Assembly (NCBI GenBank): GCA_018970085.1
Contig: JAGWXD010000028.1
Span: 1-40,745 of the forward strand
Length of the DNA stretch: 40,745 nt
Direction of reading: 5' to 3'
Origin: Cyanobacteria bacterium REEB459
Lineage (GTDB): Bacteria > Cyanobacteriota > Cyanobacteriia > Phormidesmidales > Phormidesmidaceae
The notes under the pieces were generated by a model. It saw only the letters and a program-made list of their open reading frames with translations, did not search any database and was not told the origin of the DNA. Numbering within the stretch: the stretch's first letter is position 1; every line of letters starts with the position of its first letter. Position numbers and translations under genes: made by a program. Shown here piece after piece: positions 1 through 9,048 of the stretch.

Positions 1-75
1 TGGGGCGGTAAACTTGCCCTTTTCCCAGGCGGCAAAGCCCGGGGGACAAGCCCAACCCCAAGCCACAGCTATAGT

Positions 76-130
76 CCGGTTAGCGGGTGTCTAGGATGCA
101 TCAACAGCACCCTCAACCCCCGCTAACTGG
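76..130 (-). terminator. Hairpin after the first gene, possible terminator
   Basis: A 12-position stem (76-87 with 119-130, one G.T position) begins four bases past the stop codon of the minus-strand gene at 135-656. The loop is long (about 31 nt). No clear run of T follows on the minus strand, so this is a weak terminator call based on position and pairing only. Confidence 0.3.
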
Positions 131-134
131 GCTT

Positions 135-656
135 CTACTTGAACACCGTCACACTGTTTTGTTGTAAGACACTGGCGGTCGTACCGGCTCCACCAGCAAC
201 AACGACAATCCCGTCAAGACCCGCAGTAGTTGTAAAGCCATTGTTGCTGCTAGCCGCACCGGCCAGAGTATCCTTCGTCCCTCCGACCTGCACAATATGG
301 TTAGAGTAGGTAGGAGGGGTGACCGTACTGCCGCTAACGGCAACAGTAGCGACGGTATCCTCATCGGCAACCGACTGGGAGAAACTGAAGGCTCCCCCGG
401 TGGGACCAGCCGCTGCCGTACCGGCGGTAATTGTGCCAGTAGCCCCAATCACCGGTAAAACCACAGCGCCAAGGCCAGACCCGGACATAGAACTAGAAGA
501 AGTTCTGGCGGTTGATTCGACGGTGGCCGGTGCCACGGTGAGGGTCACCTGGGTGGCGTGGTTATTGGTAATCAATTGAGCATGGGCAGGTACGGCCATG
601 GCCATAGCCAAACCAGAGGCAGCCAGGGCAAAGCGACCAAAATGAACTAATTTCAT
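135..656 (-). CDS. Secreted protein of unknown function, Ser/Thr/Gly/Ala-rich
   Basis: This 173-residue protein starts at an ATG (656) preceded on the minus strand by TTAGGAG, a good ribosome binding site; the reading frame stays open further upstream, but no start there is supported as well. Residues 1-26 form a clear signal peptide (basic MKLVHFGR, then a hydrophobic Ala/Met core, ending PAHA|Q), so the product is probably exported. The mature part is low in charge, very rich in Ser, Thr, Gly, Ala and Val, has no cysteine, and looks beta-rich, as in surface or envelope proteins. I recognise no family, so no function is assigned. The nearest neighbour on the same strand is the restriction endonuclease gene, more than 750 bases upstream, so it is probably transcribed alone. 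Confidence 0.7.
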   Translation of the reverse strand: MKLVHFGRFALAASGLAMAMAVPAHAQLITNNHATQVTLTVAPATVESTARTSSSSMSGSGLGAVVLPVIGATGTITAGTAAAGPTGGAFSFSQSVADEDTVATVAVSGSTVTPPTYSNHIVQVGGTKDTLAGAASSNNGFTTTAGLDGIVVVAGGAGTTASVLQQNSVTVFK

Positions 657-1309
657 CGAATAGTCTCCTAAGACTTTGAGTAATGACAGAGACAGGTCAA
701 GTCCACCAGGGTACATGTATAGTTGCAACCCCTCAGCCCAGCACACCGAGTCACCCCGTAGATCTCAGCCCACAGCAAAGGGCACCGCAGTCTCGCCCGA
801 ATCGACCGGGTGACTGCTTACCCATGCAGTGGCAAGACCTGCAGAGAAACAGCGTGGGAGCATCGATGGAATGCAACCTTTAGGTAAAAAAGACCTGTAG
901 ACACGGGACTGTAAGGCGGTAAGAGCTCACCAATAACCCAGTAGGGCCAGGACGTAGATGCGAATGACCTGGACCAAACCGCTAATCAACTGAGTTAGGG
1001 AATAGATGCAATAGGGCTATTAAACTCTGGAAGAGAACTAACTGTCAAGGAAACAATACATAGAGAAAACAAATATTAACTAAAGATTATTAGAGGGTAC
1101 ACGATTAAAAAACCACCAGACCCCAGACTAACCTTTCCTTATTATTTCCGTTGATTTGCGAGCTAGCCTTCATGACAAAAGCTGATCAAAGAGACCCCTG
1201 ATCAAGATTTTGGTTGCCTTTGGTTGGTTTTGGTGATTGCTTTAAAGCATCCGGCGACTCTACCTGCTTTCTACCATGCGGAAGTGTTCAAAACAGCAGG
1301 CTAGACCAA
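657..1309. other. Gene-free stretch between the secreted-protein gene and the direct repeat
   Basis: About 650 bases with no supportable gene on either strand. The part from about 1010 to 1140 is AT-rich and may hold the minus-strand promoter of the secreted-protein gene, although the distance is large. Short open frames here have no family resemblance, no ribosome binding site and no plausible composition. A CTGCAG site, the expected target of the neighbouring restriction system, occurs at 839-844. Confidence 0.5.
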
Positions 1310-1313
1310 GCTA

Positions 1314-1374
1314 AAGCCGGTGATGCTTGGTTGCCAGCATCCAGATTTACCCAACAGTCTGATCACTCCCCTGC
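1314..1374 (+). repeat. 61-bp direct repeat, copy 1 (left of the R-M module)
   Basis: The 61 bases are identical to 4059-4119 in the same orientation. With one mismatch the match extends left to 1310 (and 4055). Inside is a small hairpin, GATGCT - 8 nt - AGCATC. Copy 1 ends 37 bases before the stop codon of the restriction endonuclease gene. The two copies bracket exactly the two-gene restriction-modification module. Confidence 0.9.
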
Positions 1375-1411
1375 TAAGCAGGTATCTATGATATCGGCCT
1401 TAGGAACCCAG

Positions 1412-2365
1412 TTAAAATTCATTATAGGGCCCTAAAAAACGTTCACCATTAAAATGAATCAGGTGGGACGGCGTATCTGCCACCCATACTTCACTCTCCC
1501 ACGCGATTTCACCCAAGTGGCGACCCATCACAGCCCGGTTTGGAAAAGCGGTCACATAGACAAGCCCAGCCCTCGATCTGGCAAACAGTTTGGCCAGTTC
1601 AGCATGCCGCTTTCCATCAACAGGTCCGTGACTGGTCACAGACTCAATCAGTAGTAGCCAGTTTTTTGCCGTGTAGTACAGCACTACGTCAGGCATTTTG
1701 CCGTGGGAATCGACGGTCACTCCCACCTCAGCGAGTAGGGAAGCATCAAAGTAGCCCCACTTTTCGCCAGTGTCCCCGACATACACCAGTAGGCTACCTG
1801 GGGCAAAACGTGGGGCAAACTCTTCGATAATCCCTCGAATCAGTTCACTGTGCTCGCCAGGGCTGAGGGTAACTTGTTGACCAGGCGTAATCTTAACAGG
1901 GATGCGGTGGTGTTCCCGTTCTCTGGCATATTTGCTCACCAGGGTTTTGCGGTGGCTTAGATAGGCGATCAGGGTGTCGTGCCAGGCTAAGGTACCAAAG
2001 GTACGCAGCAAAGCCAGGGTTGCAGGTTCGATCTGGTAAACCGCTTTCGGGCTATTTACCGGGCGATCAGGCTCGTCCGGGTTGTAGAGAGCCACCCCAG
2101 CGTCGCAGAACTGGTGCATGGTCTGACGACGTATTGTCTCGCGGGTATTCGGCGCATATTCTTTATCGTAGTGAGCCCGTGCCCAATCTATGATGGGGGT
2201 GATTCCCATAAGCGGGTTTTCTGCATCAGCCCAGGCCTTGCCCGGCGTCAGATTGAGAAGGGCCAAGAGACAAAAAGCAGACCGCTGATTCTGCTGAGAT
2301 CGGGGCAGACCTAGGGCAACGATAATCTGCTGCGCCGCCTTAATGTAATCTTCCTTATCCTTCAT
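1412..2365 (-). CDS. Type II restriction endonuclease, BsuBI/PstI family
   Basis: This 317-residue protein matches the BsuBI/PstI family, whose characterised members cut CTGCAG. The N-terminal half looks like the family's helical region. The C-terminal half carries the characteristic blocks: GDTGEKWGYFD (about 197-207), SHGKMPDVVLY (220-230) and IESVTSHGPV (240-249). The PD and E residues belong to the catalytic PD-(D/E)xK-like centre, and a conserved SHLIHFNG block lies near the C-terminus. The start is the ATG at 2365, which shares one base with the methyltransferase stop (TGATG), so translation is probably coupled; a TTG one codon earlier is less likely. Cognate methyltransferase upstream, same strand. 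The gene appears intact. The CTGCAG specificity is inferred from family membership, not shown. Confidence 0.93.
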   Translation of the reverse strand: MKDKEDYIKAAQQIIVALGLPRSQQNQRSAFCLLALLNLTPGKAWADAENPLMGITPIIDWARAHYDKEYAPNTRETIRRQTMHQFCDAGVALYNPDEPDRPVNSPKAVYQIEPATLALLRTFGTLAWHDTLIAYLSHRKTLVSKYAREREHHRIPVKITPGQQVTLSPGEHSELIRGIIEEFAPRFAPGSLLVYVGDTGEKWGYFDASLLAEVGVTVDSHGKMPDVVLYYTAKNWLLLIESVTSHGPVDGKRHAELAKLFARSRAGLVYVTAFPNRAVMGRHLGEIAWESEVWVADTPSHLIHFNGERFLGPYNEF

Positions 2366-3936
2366 CAAGTCAGGGTTCTTAGCTTATCGTCGATCAGGTC
2401 TTGTGTAAGTATTTCCTGACTAGTCGCCCACTCGCCAAGCTGAACCAAGACAGAACGGCAAGGATATCTAATCAGCTTAAGATCGGTCGCATTAACTTGT
2501 GTATGTCCGTTAAAACACCGAAAAAGCTGATCCACCGCAGTCGTATTGAGAAACACGGCTAACCCACGGGCCAGAAACTCTGGCAAGCCCTTTTTGTTCT
2601 CGTGGAAAAGATTTAGATGATTTTCAAACCCTATCAGGGATGCCTTACCAAATGTCCCTGGTTCCACGACGCTGGCCACGATGCGGCGCTTTTCTTCCTT
2701 GGATGAGAATCGCCGAACCACACAGTAGAAGCCATTGGGATATAGCCATTTTTCGGTCTCGCTATTGCGCTCGATGGCGTTGGGTTTCTTCATCCCCTGG
2801 ATGGGCCATGTGGTGCCTGTACTGCTGACATGGGCAGGATACAACAGCGGTACAGTACTCTCTGCCGGCATGTCTCGCAGGTGCTCTTTCAACCGGAAAT
2901 CGACCACTGGCCCGGTCGATACCTTAAGGCCAAGATCGGCCAGACTACAGCCGATCACCTGGGATAGTTCGATGACGTTTTTCTCTAGGGACGTAGGAAC
3001 GTGAATGAACCGTTCTGGATCATCGGGAAATACGATCCGGTCGAAGGGGTGTTCATGGGTAACCAGATCAGCGAAACTATCATCGGTTGATGTCGAAATC
3101 GTCACCGACTCCTGCTGACCGTCCCGCTCTAGTCGGATGATGATATTTTCTTGCAGCACCTCGTCGTCCTTGAATGCCTTGCTGCGGGACTCGAATAAGT
3201 GAATGTGTCGGATCGCTACCCGTTTCATCATAAAGTCGCGGAATGGCCGATAATAGGGCCCATTGCAGAAACTGCGCGGAATGATCGCAACAATTTGCCC
3301 GCCTGGCGCAGCCTGAGCAATAGCCAGGGCAACAAAAGCACTATATAGGTTCACTGTCTCGATGCCGACACGGCGTAGAGCTAACCGATGTGGGGAGTTG
3401 CTGTTGATTTTTTTGTATGGCGGATTGAGAATCGCGTGGGTGTAGTACACCAAAGGTCTAGCAAATAAGTTACCAGTCAGTGATTCAGCCGCAGCATGAA
3501 TAAAATCTTCTGGATAAATGTTAGACAAGAAATTAGATTGATGGCTGTATTTACCTAAGGTTTTTGACAAATGTTCAGTCAGGCTGCGGTCTAGTTCAAA
3601 CGCATTGACCTCGACTCGCTGAAAGTCAAAACCACCCTTTTGCCACCTATCCAAAAAAGCCGCAGATAATGAGCCGATCCCGGCCCCTGCATCTAAAAGG
3701 TAACAGAGCCCACCTCCATTCGGGAAAAGGCTTGCCATAAATGTGGCTGTGCTTTCTGGCGTAAGAAACTGACCAAAGTTTGCCTTTTTTTCTGCTTCGG
3801 TGCTTTTTGAGAGTTGCAGTCTTCTCTGTTCAACCGTTGATAGCAAAACCCTGTCTCCTTTCTTGAGTCCTAACTGATTATAACTACCCTCACTCCGACT
3901 CAATTCAAGCGTACTATAGGGGATTATTTGCTGCAA
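2365..3936 (-). CDS. N6-adenine DNA methyltransferase, BsuBI/PstI-type (Eco57I-like)
   Basis: The 523-residue product should methylate adenine in the sequence cut by the adjacent endonuclease, protecting host DNA. Visible motifs are FGQFLTP (54-60, motif X), LDAGAGIG (81-88, the AdoMet-binding motif I) and NPPY (171-174, catalytic motif IV). Their order X-I-IV and the long C-terminal specificity region fit the gamma-class Eco57I/BsuBI methyltransferases. The start is uncertain. The frame's first candidate is a TTG at 3936 without a good ribosome binding site. A second TTG at 3846 is preceded by AAAGGAG at good spacing, would still leave motif X intact, and may be the real start. The gene precedes the nuclease and overlaps it by one base, so the methyltransferase is made first. 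Confidence 0.92.
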   Translation of the reverse strand: MQQIIPYSTLELSRSEGSYNQLGLKKGDRVLLSTVEQRRLQLSKSTEAEKKANFGQFLTPESTATFMASLFPNGGGLCYLLDAGAGIGSLSAAFLDRWQKGGFDFQRVEVNAFELDRSLTEHLSKTLGKYSHQSNFLSNIYPEDFIHAAAESLTGNLFARPLVYYTHAILNPPYKKINSNSPHRLALRRVGIETVNLYSAFVALAIAQAAPGGQIVAIIPRSFCNGPYYRPFRDFMMKRVAIRHIHLFESRSKAFKDDEVLQENIIIRLERDGQQESVTISTSTDDSFADLVTHEHPFDRIVFPDDPERFIHVPTSLEKNVIELSQVIGCSLADLGLKVSTGPVVDFRLKEHLRDMPAESTVPLLYPAHVSSTGTTWPIQGMKKPNAIERNSETEKWLYPNGFYCVVRRFSSKEEKRRIVASVVEPGTFGKASLIGFENHLNLFHENKKGLPEFLARGLAVFLNTTAVDQLFRCFNGHTQVNATDLKLIRYPCRSVLVQLGEWATSQEILTQDLIDDKLRTLT

Positions 3937-4058
3937 GTTTTTTCGATTGAAGTATAACCTGTGTTTATATTTCGCTGCAGATTAAGGCGCTATGAGGGTG
4001 TTCGATTAGTAAGTTAAGATCGATGTTTTGAGGTGAATGACCATACCAGATCAGGCTG

Positions 4059-4119
4059 AAGCCGGTGATGCTTGGTTGCCAGCATCCAGATTTACCCAAC
4101 AGTCTGATCACTCCCCTGC
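4059..4119 (+). repeat. 61-bp direct repeat, copy 2 (right of the R-M module)
   Basis: Identical to 1314-1374. It lies between the methyltransferase start and the 3' end of the second devC gene, finishing two bases before the devC stop codon (4122-4124 on the minus strand). Flanking DNA outside the two copies differs, as expected for a target duplicated by insertion or for recombination between two resident repeats. Confidence 0.9.
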
Positions 4120-4121
4120 CC

Positions 4122-5291
4122 CTAGAGACCAAATACCTCGGCAGGGTCGGTGCGTTGTACCTTGCGCAGGGCGATCGCTCCTGCTATCAGGCACATCACT
4201 AGGGTTAGCAGATAAAACCCTCGAATCCGATCTAGGGTGAGGGTAAATCGCAACCCTGTGATCGTCTCCCCCAGTTGGTAGAGTAGAGAACTCACCAGTA
4301 GGGCTGGAATAAAACCCAACACCGACAAAATCACCGCTTCTTGAACCACCACCCCCAGCAAAAACCGGTTGCTATAGCCGATCGCCTTAAGGGTGGCGTA
4401 TTCTGACCAGTGGTCGGCAATATCGGTGTAAAGAATCTGGTAAACCAAAATAATGCCCACCATAAAGCCCATGGTCGTCAGCAGAGAAAACACAAAGCCG
4501 ATATTGGTATTTTTTTCCCAGTACTGGCGTTCCCGGCGAATAAAGCCCTCAGGGCCATATTTGGGCAGTACCAGCACATCCTGGGGTAGACGCTGGCGCA
4601 GCGCCCGAACCACCCCCTCCACTGCCGCACCAGGCTGGAGTTGCAGTAAGCCAATATCGGCGGTGGCAACGCTGCGTTTATCTTCCTGGGGGCCACGGTT
4701 GGCAAAGTAACGCAAAAAGTTTTGGTCACTCATGATTAAATTACCGTTGCCGGCGGCAAAATCTGTACCCAGGCTGAAGGTGCCGACGATATGAATCTGG
4801 CGATCGGCTAATTCGGTCACCACACCCTCTTGCCGGGGCCCCAATTCGGCCCGGGCCCGACGATCTATTAAGGCGGTGTTGGGCAGACGCAGATCTTGCC
4901 GGTGGGCCAGCACCTCTGGCAAACGTAAAACTGGATCGACAGGGTTGTAGGCAATCACCCGCACGGGGCGAGTTTTTTTAGTTTCCGGGTTTTTCCAGCG
5001 GGCGTCACTGGTATAGATCGGGTAGGCTGCCGCCACCCCATCCACCGCCTGGGCCTGGTAAAGGCGACGACGGGGAAAGGAACGGGGCACAAACATGTTT
5101 TCCTTTAACCGGTTGATAATTACGATATCGCCATTGAGCTGCTCTAAAAAGTGGGTTTGGCTGTCGTACAGGGCATTTTTGAAGCCATTAAATAACAACA
5201 TCAGCAGCACCGCAAAGCCCACCCCAGCCACAGAGGTTAGAAACTTACGGCGATCGTGAATCAGGTTTAGCAGAGCCAGAGGGGTACGCAT
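4122..5291 (-). CDS. devC: DevC-family ABC exporter membrane subunit (second copy)
   Basis: This 389-residue inner-membrane subunit belongs to the DevC/MacB-like family, which with DevB (periplasmic adaptor), DevA (ATPase) and a TolC-like outer-membrane channel exports envelope lipids or peptides in cyanobacteria. One membrane segment lies near the N-terminus (about 17-37), followed by a periplasmic domain of about 220 residues, then three C-terminal segments. Family blocks are NGDIVIINRLKENMF, LIMSDQNFLRYFA and EYATLKAIGYS. The start is the ATG at 5291, 14 bases after the stop of the first devC; longer frames upstream run inside that gene. It is clearly paralogous to the preceding devC, and the last gene of the devB-devC-devC run. 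No ATPase gene follows; the R-M module sits there instead. Confidence 0.9.
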   Translation of the reverse strand: MRTPLALLNLIHDRRKFLTSVAGVGFAVLLMLLFNGFKNALYDSQTHFLEQLNGDIVIINRLKENMFVPRSFPRRRLYQAQAVDGVAAAYPIYTSDARWKNPETKKTRPVRVIAYNPVDPVLRLPEVLAHRQDLRLPNTALIDRRARAELGPRQEGVVTELADRQIHIVGTFSLGTDFAAGNGNLIMSDQNFLRYFANRGPQEDKRSVATADIGLLQLQPGAAVEGVVRALRQRLPQDVLVLPKYGPEGFIRRERQYWEKNTNIGFVFSLLTTMGFMVGIILVYQILYTDIADHWSEYATLKAIGYSNRFLLGVVVQEAVILSVLGFIPALLVSSLLYQLGETITGLRFTLTLDRIRGFYLLTLVMCLIAGAIALRKVQRTDPAEVFGL

Positions 5292-5305
5292 GGGGTCAAC
5301 CTGAT

Positions 5306-6454
5306 TTAGGCAAAGACATCGGCGGGGTCGGCACTCACCGCCCTGCGCACAGAAATCAAGCCCGATAGGCTGCACATGAGGATGGTTAACCCCAATACAA
5401 ACACCGCCCGGGCTGGCCCCATCTGCATGGGCAAAGAGCCGGCGGTGGCCTGATCGGTAAAGCGATAGAGCCCGATCGCCAGAATTAATCCGGGAATATA
5501 GCCCATGGCCGCCAGAATTAGCGCTTCTTGAATCACGGTTTTAAACAGATAGCCACCGCTATAGCCGATCGCCTTGAGGGTGGCGTACTCCCGCAGGTGG
5601 TCCCGGATATCGGTATAGAGCACCTGGTAAACAATCACTGTCCCCACCACCAGAGAGACCACCACCCCAAGACCAAAGATAAAGCCGATGGAGGTGGTTT
5701 GAATCCAGTATTGGCTTTCTTTGAGAATGATGTCGGTTTTGCTATAAACGTCAACATCGGCGGGGAGGCGATCGCGCATGGCCTGCTTAACCCGCCCAAG
5801 ATCGGCCCCTGGCTCTAACAATACCAGCCCCAGGCTAACCTCGGTCAGGCGGCGGGGGGCAAAGTAGCGCAAAAAGTTTTGATCGCTCATGATTAAGGTG
5901 CCATCAGCAGCAAAGCCACCCCCCAGGTCATACTGGCCGACAATGGTGACTCGCCGGCGTTCGGCCTCGGTGGTCAGACCCACGGTTTGGGGACCAAATT
6001 CAGGGCGAGAGCGGCGATCGATAAAGGTGGTATCGGGTTGCCGCAGGGCCGCAATAGCGCTGGCGGTATTGAGCTCGGGCATTAAGAAAACCGGATCCTC
6101 TAGATTAAAGGCATAGGTAAACATAGCCCGACTTTGTTTAGTCTCAGGGTTCTTCCAGAGGGCGTAGGCGGTATAGAGGGGCATGGCCCGGGCTACCCCC
6201 TCAATGCCAGCCACCTGGTACAGACGCTCTCGGGCAAAGGCCTTGGTGGTACTAATTTCCAGAGATTGGGGAGAAATCAAAAAAATATCCCCGTTGAATT
6301 GGGCGTAAAAGTTAGTGGTGGTGTTCACCAGCGCCCCCAGAAAGCCCAAGTTCATAAAGATCAACAGCACCGCAAAGCTGACTCCGGCCACCGCCACTAG
6401 CAGCCGCGATCGCTGATGGCGCAGGTTATACCAGGCCAAGGGAATAGCCCCCAT
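5306..6454 (-). CDS. devC: DevC-family ABC exporter membrane subunit (first copy)
   Basis: The 382-residue protein has the DevC/FtsX-like layout: an N-terminal membrane segment (about 18-38), a large periplasmic domain, and three segments in the last 130 residues. It shares blocks with the next gene (NGDIFLISPQSLEIS, WKNPETK, LIMSDQNFLRYFA, EYATLKAIGYS), so the two arose by duplication. The ATG at 6454 lies three bases from the DevB stop codon, which indicates one operon and probably coupled translation. Two different DevC proteins in one operon could form a heterodimeric membrane part or serve different substrates; the sequence does not decide. The substrate is unknown. Confidence 0.91.
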   Translation of the reverse strand: MGAIPLAWYNLRHQRSRLLVAVAGVSFAVLLIFMNLGFLGALVNTTTNFYAQFNGDIFLISPQSLEISTTKAFARERLYQVAGIEGVARAMPLYTAYALWKNPETKQSRAMFTYAFNLEDPVFLMPELNTASAIAALRQPDTTFIDRRSRPEFGPQTVGLTTEAERRRVTIVGQYDLGGGFAADGTLIMSDQNFLRYFAPRRLTEVSLGLVLLEPGADLGRVKQAMRDRLPADVDVYSKTDIILKESQYWIQTTSIGFIFGLGVVVSLVVGTVIVYQVLYTDIRDHLREYATLKAIGYSGGYLFKTVIQEALILAAMGYIPGLILAIGLYRFTDQATAGSLPMQMGPARAVFVLGLTILMCSLSGLISVRRAVSADPADVFA

Positions 6455-6457
6455 GGG

Positions 6458-7636
6458 TTAGCCTCCCGAGGTGATATCAATGGCCACATCCACCTGCAGG
6501 TTAGTCAGGCCCTTCACCACCGGGCTCTGGTCTAACTTCAGGCGCACTTCTACCACCCGGGCATCGGCATTGGCGGCCGGATCATCATCCAAAATATTAT
6601 TTTTAGCAATTTGCAGACCCACCTCGGTAACAGTGCCCCTCAATCGCTCACTGAAGGCCCCATTGCGGCTGGTAATGGTGGCGGACTGGCCCAGCTTTAC
6701 CCGAGGGATATCGCTTTCGTAGACCTCCGCCACCACCTCCATCTGGTCAGTGTTGCCCAGGGCAATCACCTGGGCTTGAGTGGGGGACACCGCCTCCCCA
6801 GGGCGAGTATAGATCGCCAACACCTGACCCGCCTGGGGAGCTCGAATTACCGTCAGTTCCAGTTGGGCTGTGGCCAGGGCTAAATTCTTGGCGGCTGACT
6901 CGACTCGGCTGAGTATCTGATTGCGGCGAGCATTGGCCTGGGCTACGGTTTGCTGGGCCTGAGCCTGCTGCAAGTCGGTGGTGCGACTAGTCTGCAAACG
7001 CTGACGAGTAGCGGTGGCACTGGCCAGATCAGCCCGCAACCGATCCACCGTCGCCTGTTGTCGGTCTAAGTCCTGGCCCGCTAAGGCACCGGCCTGATGC
7101 AAGGCCTGAAAGCGAGTCAACTCGAGGGTGGCCCCTCGAAGTTGGGCCTGGAGGCTTTGCATGGCTCCCTCCTGAGCGGCGATCGCCGCGGTTTGAGGCC
7201 CATCTACCTGGGTAACCCGAGCTTGGGCCTCAGTCACCTGAGCCTTACCCAGGGCACTGTCTGCCGCCAATTGGGCCCTAGCCTCCGCTAGCTGGCTAGC
7301 GGCATAGTCACGCTCTGCCCGACGCACCCCATAGCGGTCTAGATAGCCAAGAATCTGCCCCGCCTGGACCCGATCGCCCTGCTTCACCAATAAGCGATCG
7401 AGGCGACCGGTATCGGAAGCAGCCACTCGAATCACCTGACCAGCCGGTTCAATCCGCCCCAAGGCCGCCACCTTAACCTGCTGGGGTGGGGGTAGGGCCG
7501 CCTGCTCCTGGGCCTGTCGTCGGGCTTCAGTGCGATGGCGCAGCATCAGGGTGGCTCCCAGACCAAACAGTAGCAAGGCCCCCAGGGCCAGCCACACCAC
7601 TGGCCGTTGCCAGAGCTTAGGGGAATCCACAGCCAT
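6458..7636 (-). CDS. devB: DevB-family periplasmic adaptor (HlyD-like membrane fusion protein)
   Basis: The 392-residue protein links an inner-membrane exporter to an outer-membrane TolC-like channel. One N-terminal membrane anchor (about 14-31) is followed by a lipoyl-like half-domain (GRIEPAGQVIRVAASDTGRL), a long Ala/Gln-rich coiled-coil hairpin (about 105-255), the second lipoyl half (VIRAPQAGQVLAI) and a beta-barrel region. This is the standard order for DevB/HlyD adaptors. It is the first gene of a devB-devC-devC run and starts at the ATG at 7636, just downstream of a tRNA gene on the same strand. In Anabaena the DevBCA exporter is needed for the heterocyst glycolipid layer, but DevB homologues are common in non-heterocystous species, so no heterocyst role is claimed. 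Confidence 0.92.
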   Translation of the reverse strand: MAVDSPKLWQRPVVWLALGALLLFGLGATLMLRHRTEARRQAQEQAALPPPQQVKVAALGRIEPAGQVIRVAASDTGRLDRLLVKQGDRVQAGQILGYLDRYGVRRAERDYAASQLAEARAQLAADSALGKAQVTEAQARVTQVDGPQTAAIAAQEGAMQSLQAQLRGATLELTRFQALHQAGALAGQDLDRQQATVDRLRADLASATATRQRLQTSRTTDLQQAQAQQTVAQANARRNQILSRVESAAKNLALATAQLELTVIRAPQAGQVLAIYTRPGEAVSPTQAQVIALGNTDQMEVVAEVYESDIPRVKLGQSATITSRNGAFSERLRGTVTEVGLQIAKNNILDDDPAANADARVVEVRLKLDQSPVVKGLTNLQVDVAIDITSGG

Positions 7637-7722
7637 AGAACCTAACCAATAAGCGGGCTATCAACGATGGTAAGCCCTCCGACCACCAGATTAAACCAGG
7701 GCGGGGGCAGTCATGGGCAAAA

Positions 7723-7796
7723 CAGGGTTGGCGGGATTCGAACCCACGACCTACCGCTTAGGAGGCGGTCGCTCTATCCTGCTGAGCTACAACCCC
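7723..7796 (-). tRNA. tRNA-Arg, anticodon CCT
   Basis: On the minus strand the sequence folds as a full cloverleaf. The acceptor GGGGTTG pairs with CAACCCT. The D arm is GCTC...GAGC. The anticodon stem ACCGC/GCGGT encloses the loop CTCCTAA, giving anticodon CCT (arginine, AGG). The T arm GTGGG-TTCGAAT-CCCGC is standard. CCA is not encoded. The 3' end is placed at the G discriminator base (7723). It lies about 86 bases upstream of devB on the same strand. Confidence 0.93.
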
Positions 7797-8038
7797 AGAG
7801 TCAGCACCAGACCCAGCCTTAGTCTATCCTGTTTACCCGGCCTAGGGACATAGCCACCCCCAACAAAGAGCCCGGTAACTAGCTGTAACTCCCCTGCCCA
7901 TCACCCCCTGGGCCTAACCCCAGCGTTGACGCTACCGGCGATGGGTGCGATATTGCAAGTTATCGCCATGCTCTAGAATAAATAGAACATACTCAACAGA
8001 AAGCCTTTCGGTATCGCTAGTTTCCTGGATTTGTATCT

Positions 8039-8830
8039 ATGCCGCCCACCGAGCTTGACACCGCTGCCTCTGAAATGGCCAGCCTCAACGGCACCCCGGC
8101 GACATCTGCGGTCGATCTAGATGAAGTACCCGACGATGTTGAGATGTCCTTGTTTGACCATCTTGAAGAACTGCGGGTACGGATTTTCTACGGCCTGATC
8201 GGGGTATTTGTTGGCATTGGGGCTTGTTTCTGGCAAGTCAACCGCCTTGTTGCCTGGTTAGAAGTGCCTGCCCAGGGGGCTAAATTCCTGCAACTATCGC
8301 CGGGGGAATATTTTTTTGTATCCCTTAAGGTGGCTGGTTATAGCGGTCTGCTGGTGGCTAGCCCCCTGATTCTGTACCAGATTGTTATGTTTGTCTTGCC
8401 GGGGCTAACCCGACGAGAACGCCGGTTAATGGGGCCGATTGTGCTGGGTTCTGGGCTGCTGTTTTTTGCCGGCATCTTGTTTGCCTATTTTGCCCTGATT
8501 CCCGCTGCGTTGAATTTTTTCATCAGCTACGGTGCCGATGTGGTTGAACAGTTATGGTCCATCGATCGCTATTTTGAGTTTGTCTTGCTGCTGTTGTTCA
8601 GCACCGGGTTAGCCTTTCAAATTCCGATTTTGCAATTGCTGCTGGGCCTGCTGGGGTTTGTTAATTCCCGCCAAATGCTAGCAGGCTGGCGCTATATACT
8701 GCTGGGAGCGGCTGTGCTGGGGGCAGTTCTAACCCCGTCTACCGACCCGGTCACCCAAAGCCTGCTGGCAGGGGCAGTGTTATTTCTTTACTTTGGCGGC
8801 ATTGTAATGGTTAAGGCGATCGGCCGGTAG
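8039..8830 (+). CDS. tatC: Sec-independent protein translocase subunit TatC
   Basis: The 263-residue protein is the core receptor subunit of the twin-arginine translocase, which moves folded proteins across thylakoid and plasma membranes. The hallmark N-terminal block [14 protein letters not shown] (about 37-50) precedes six membrane segments. [18 protein letters not shown] and [12 protein letters not shown] are typical TatC loops, and [10 protein letters not shown] is the conserved late motif. The first 36 residues are an acidic extension common in cyanobacterial and plastid TatC. The ATG at 8039 is the first in frame. No tatA or tatB lies nearby, so the gene appears to stand alone, divergent from the tRNA and dev genes. 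Confidence 0.97.
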   Translation: MPPTELDTAASEMASLNGTPATSAVDLDEVPDDVEMSLFDHLEELRVRIFYGLIGVFVGIGACFWQVNRLVAWLEVPAQGAKFLQLSPGEYFFVSLKVAGYSGLLVASPLILYQIVMFVLPGLTRRERRLMGPIVLGSGLLFFAGILFAYFALIPAALNFFISYGADVVEQLWSIDRYFEFVLLLLFSTGLAFQIPILQLLLGLLGFVNSRQMLAGWRYILLGAAVLGAVLTPSTDPVTQSLLAGAVLFLYFGGIVMVKAIGR

Positions 8831-9048
8831 ATAGCCATTGGCCGATGACAACCAGGCTGATACATCGTCAACAGTAACCTATCCTCGCAAGGGCCATGGG
8901 GTTACCCGGTAATGGCTGGGCCCCAGCCCAGCTTCCGCCTCCCAGATCAGAGCATTGCTCTGGAGCCGCAATGCCCCTTGGCCAACCCTTCCCCTAGACT
9001 GCTAACTCTAGTCATGGTGGGGCGATCGGGCTGAGGGTATAAAACTAT

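Noticed and set aside
1314-1374. Integron attC-like site, because ACCCAAC fits the RYYYAAC core
   Set aside because: The matching GTTRRRY core and the paired L boxes are absent, and the element flanks R-M genes rather than cassettes.
1214-1435. Open frame on the plus strand sharing a 20-residue stretch with another frame at 4037-4240
   Set aside because: The shared peptide only reflects the identical 61-bp DNA repeat; neither frame has a ribosome binding site or a family match.
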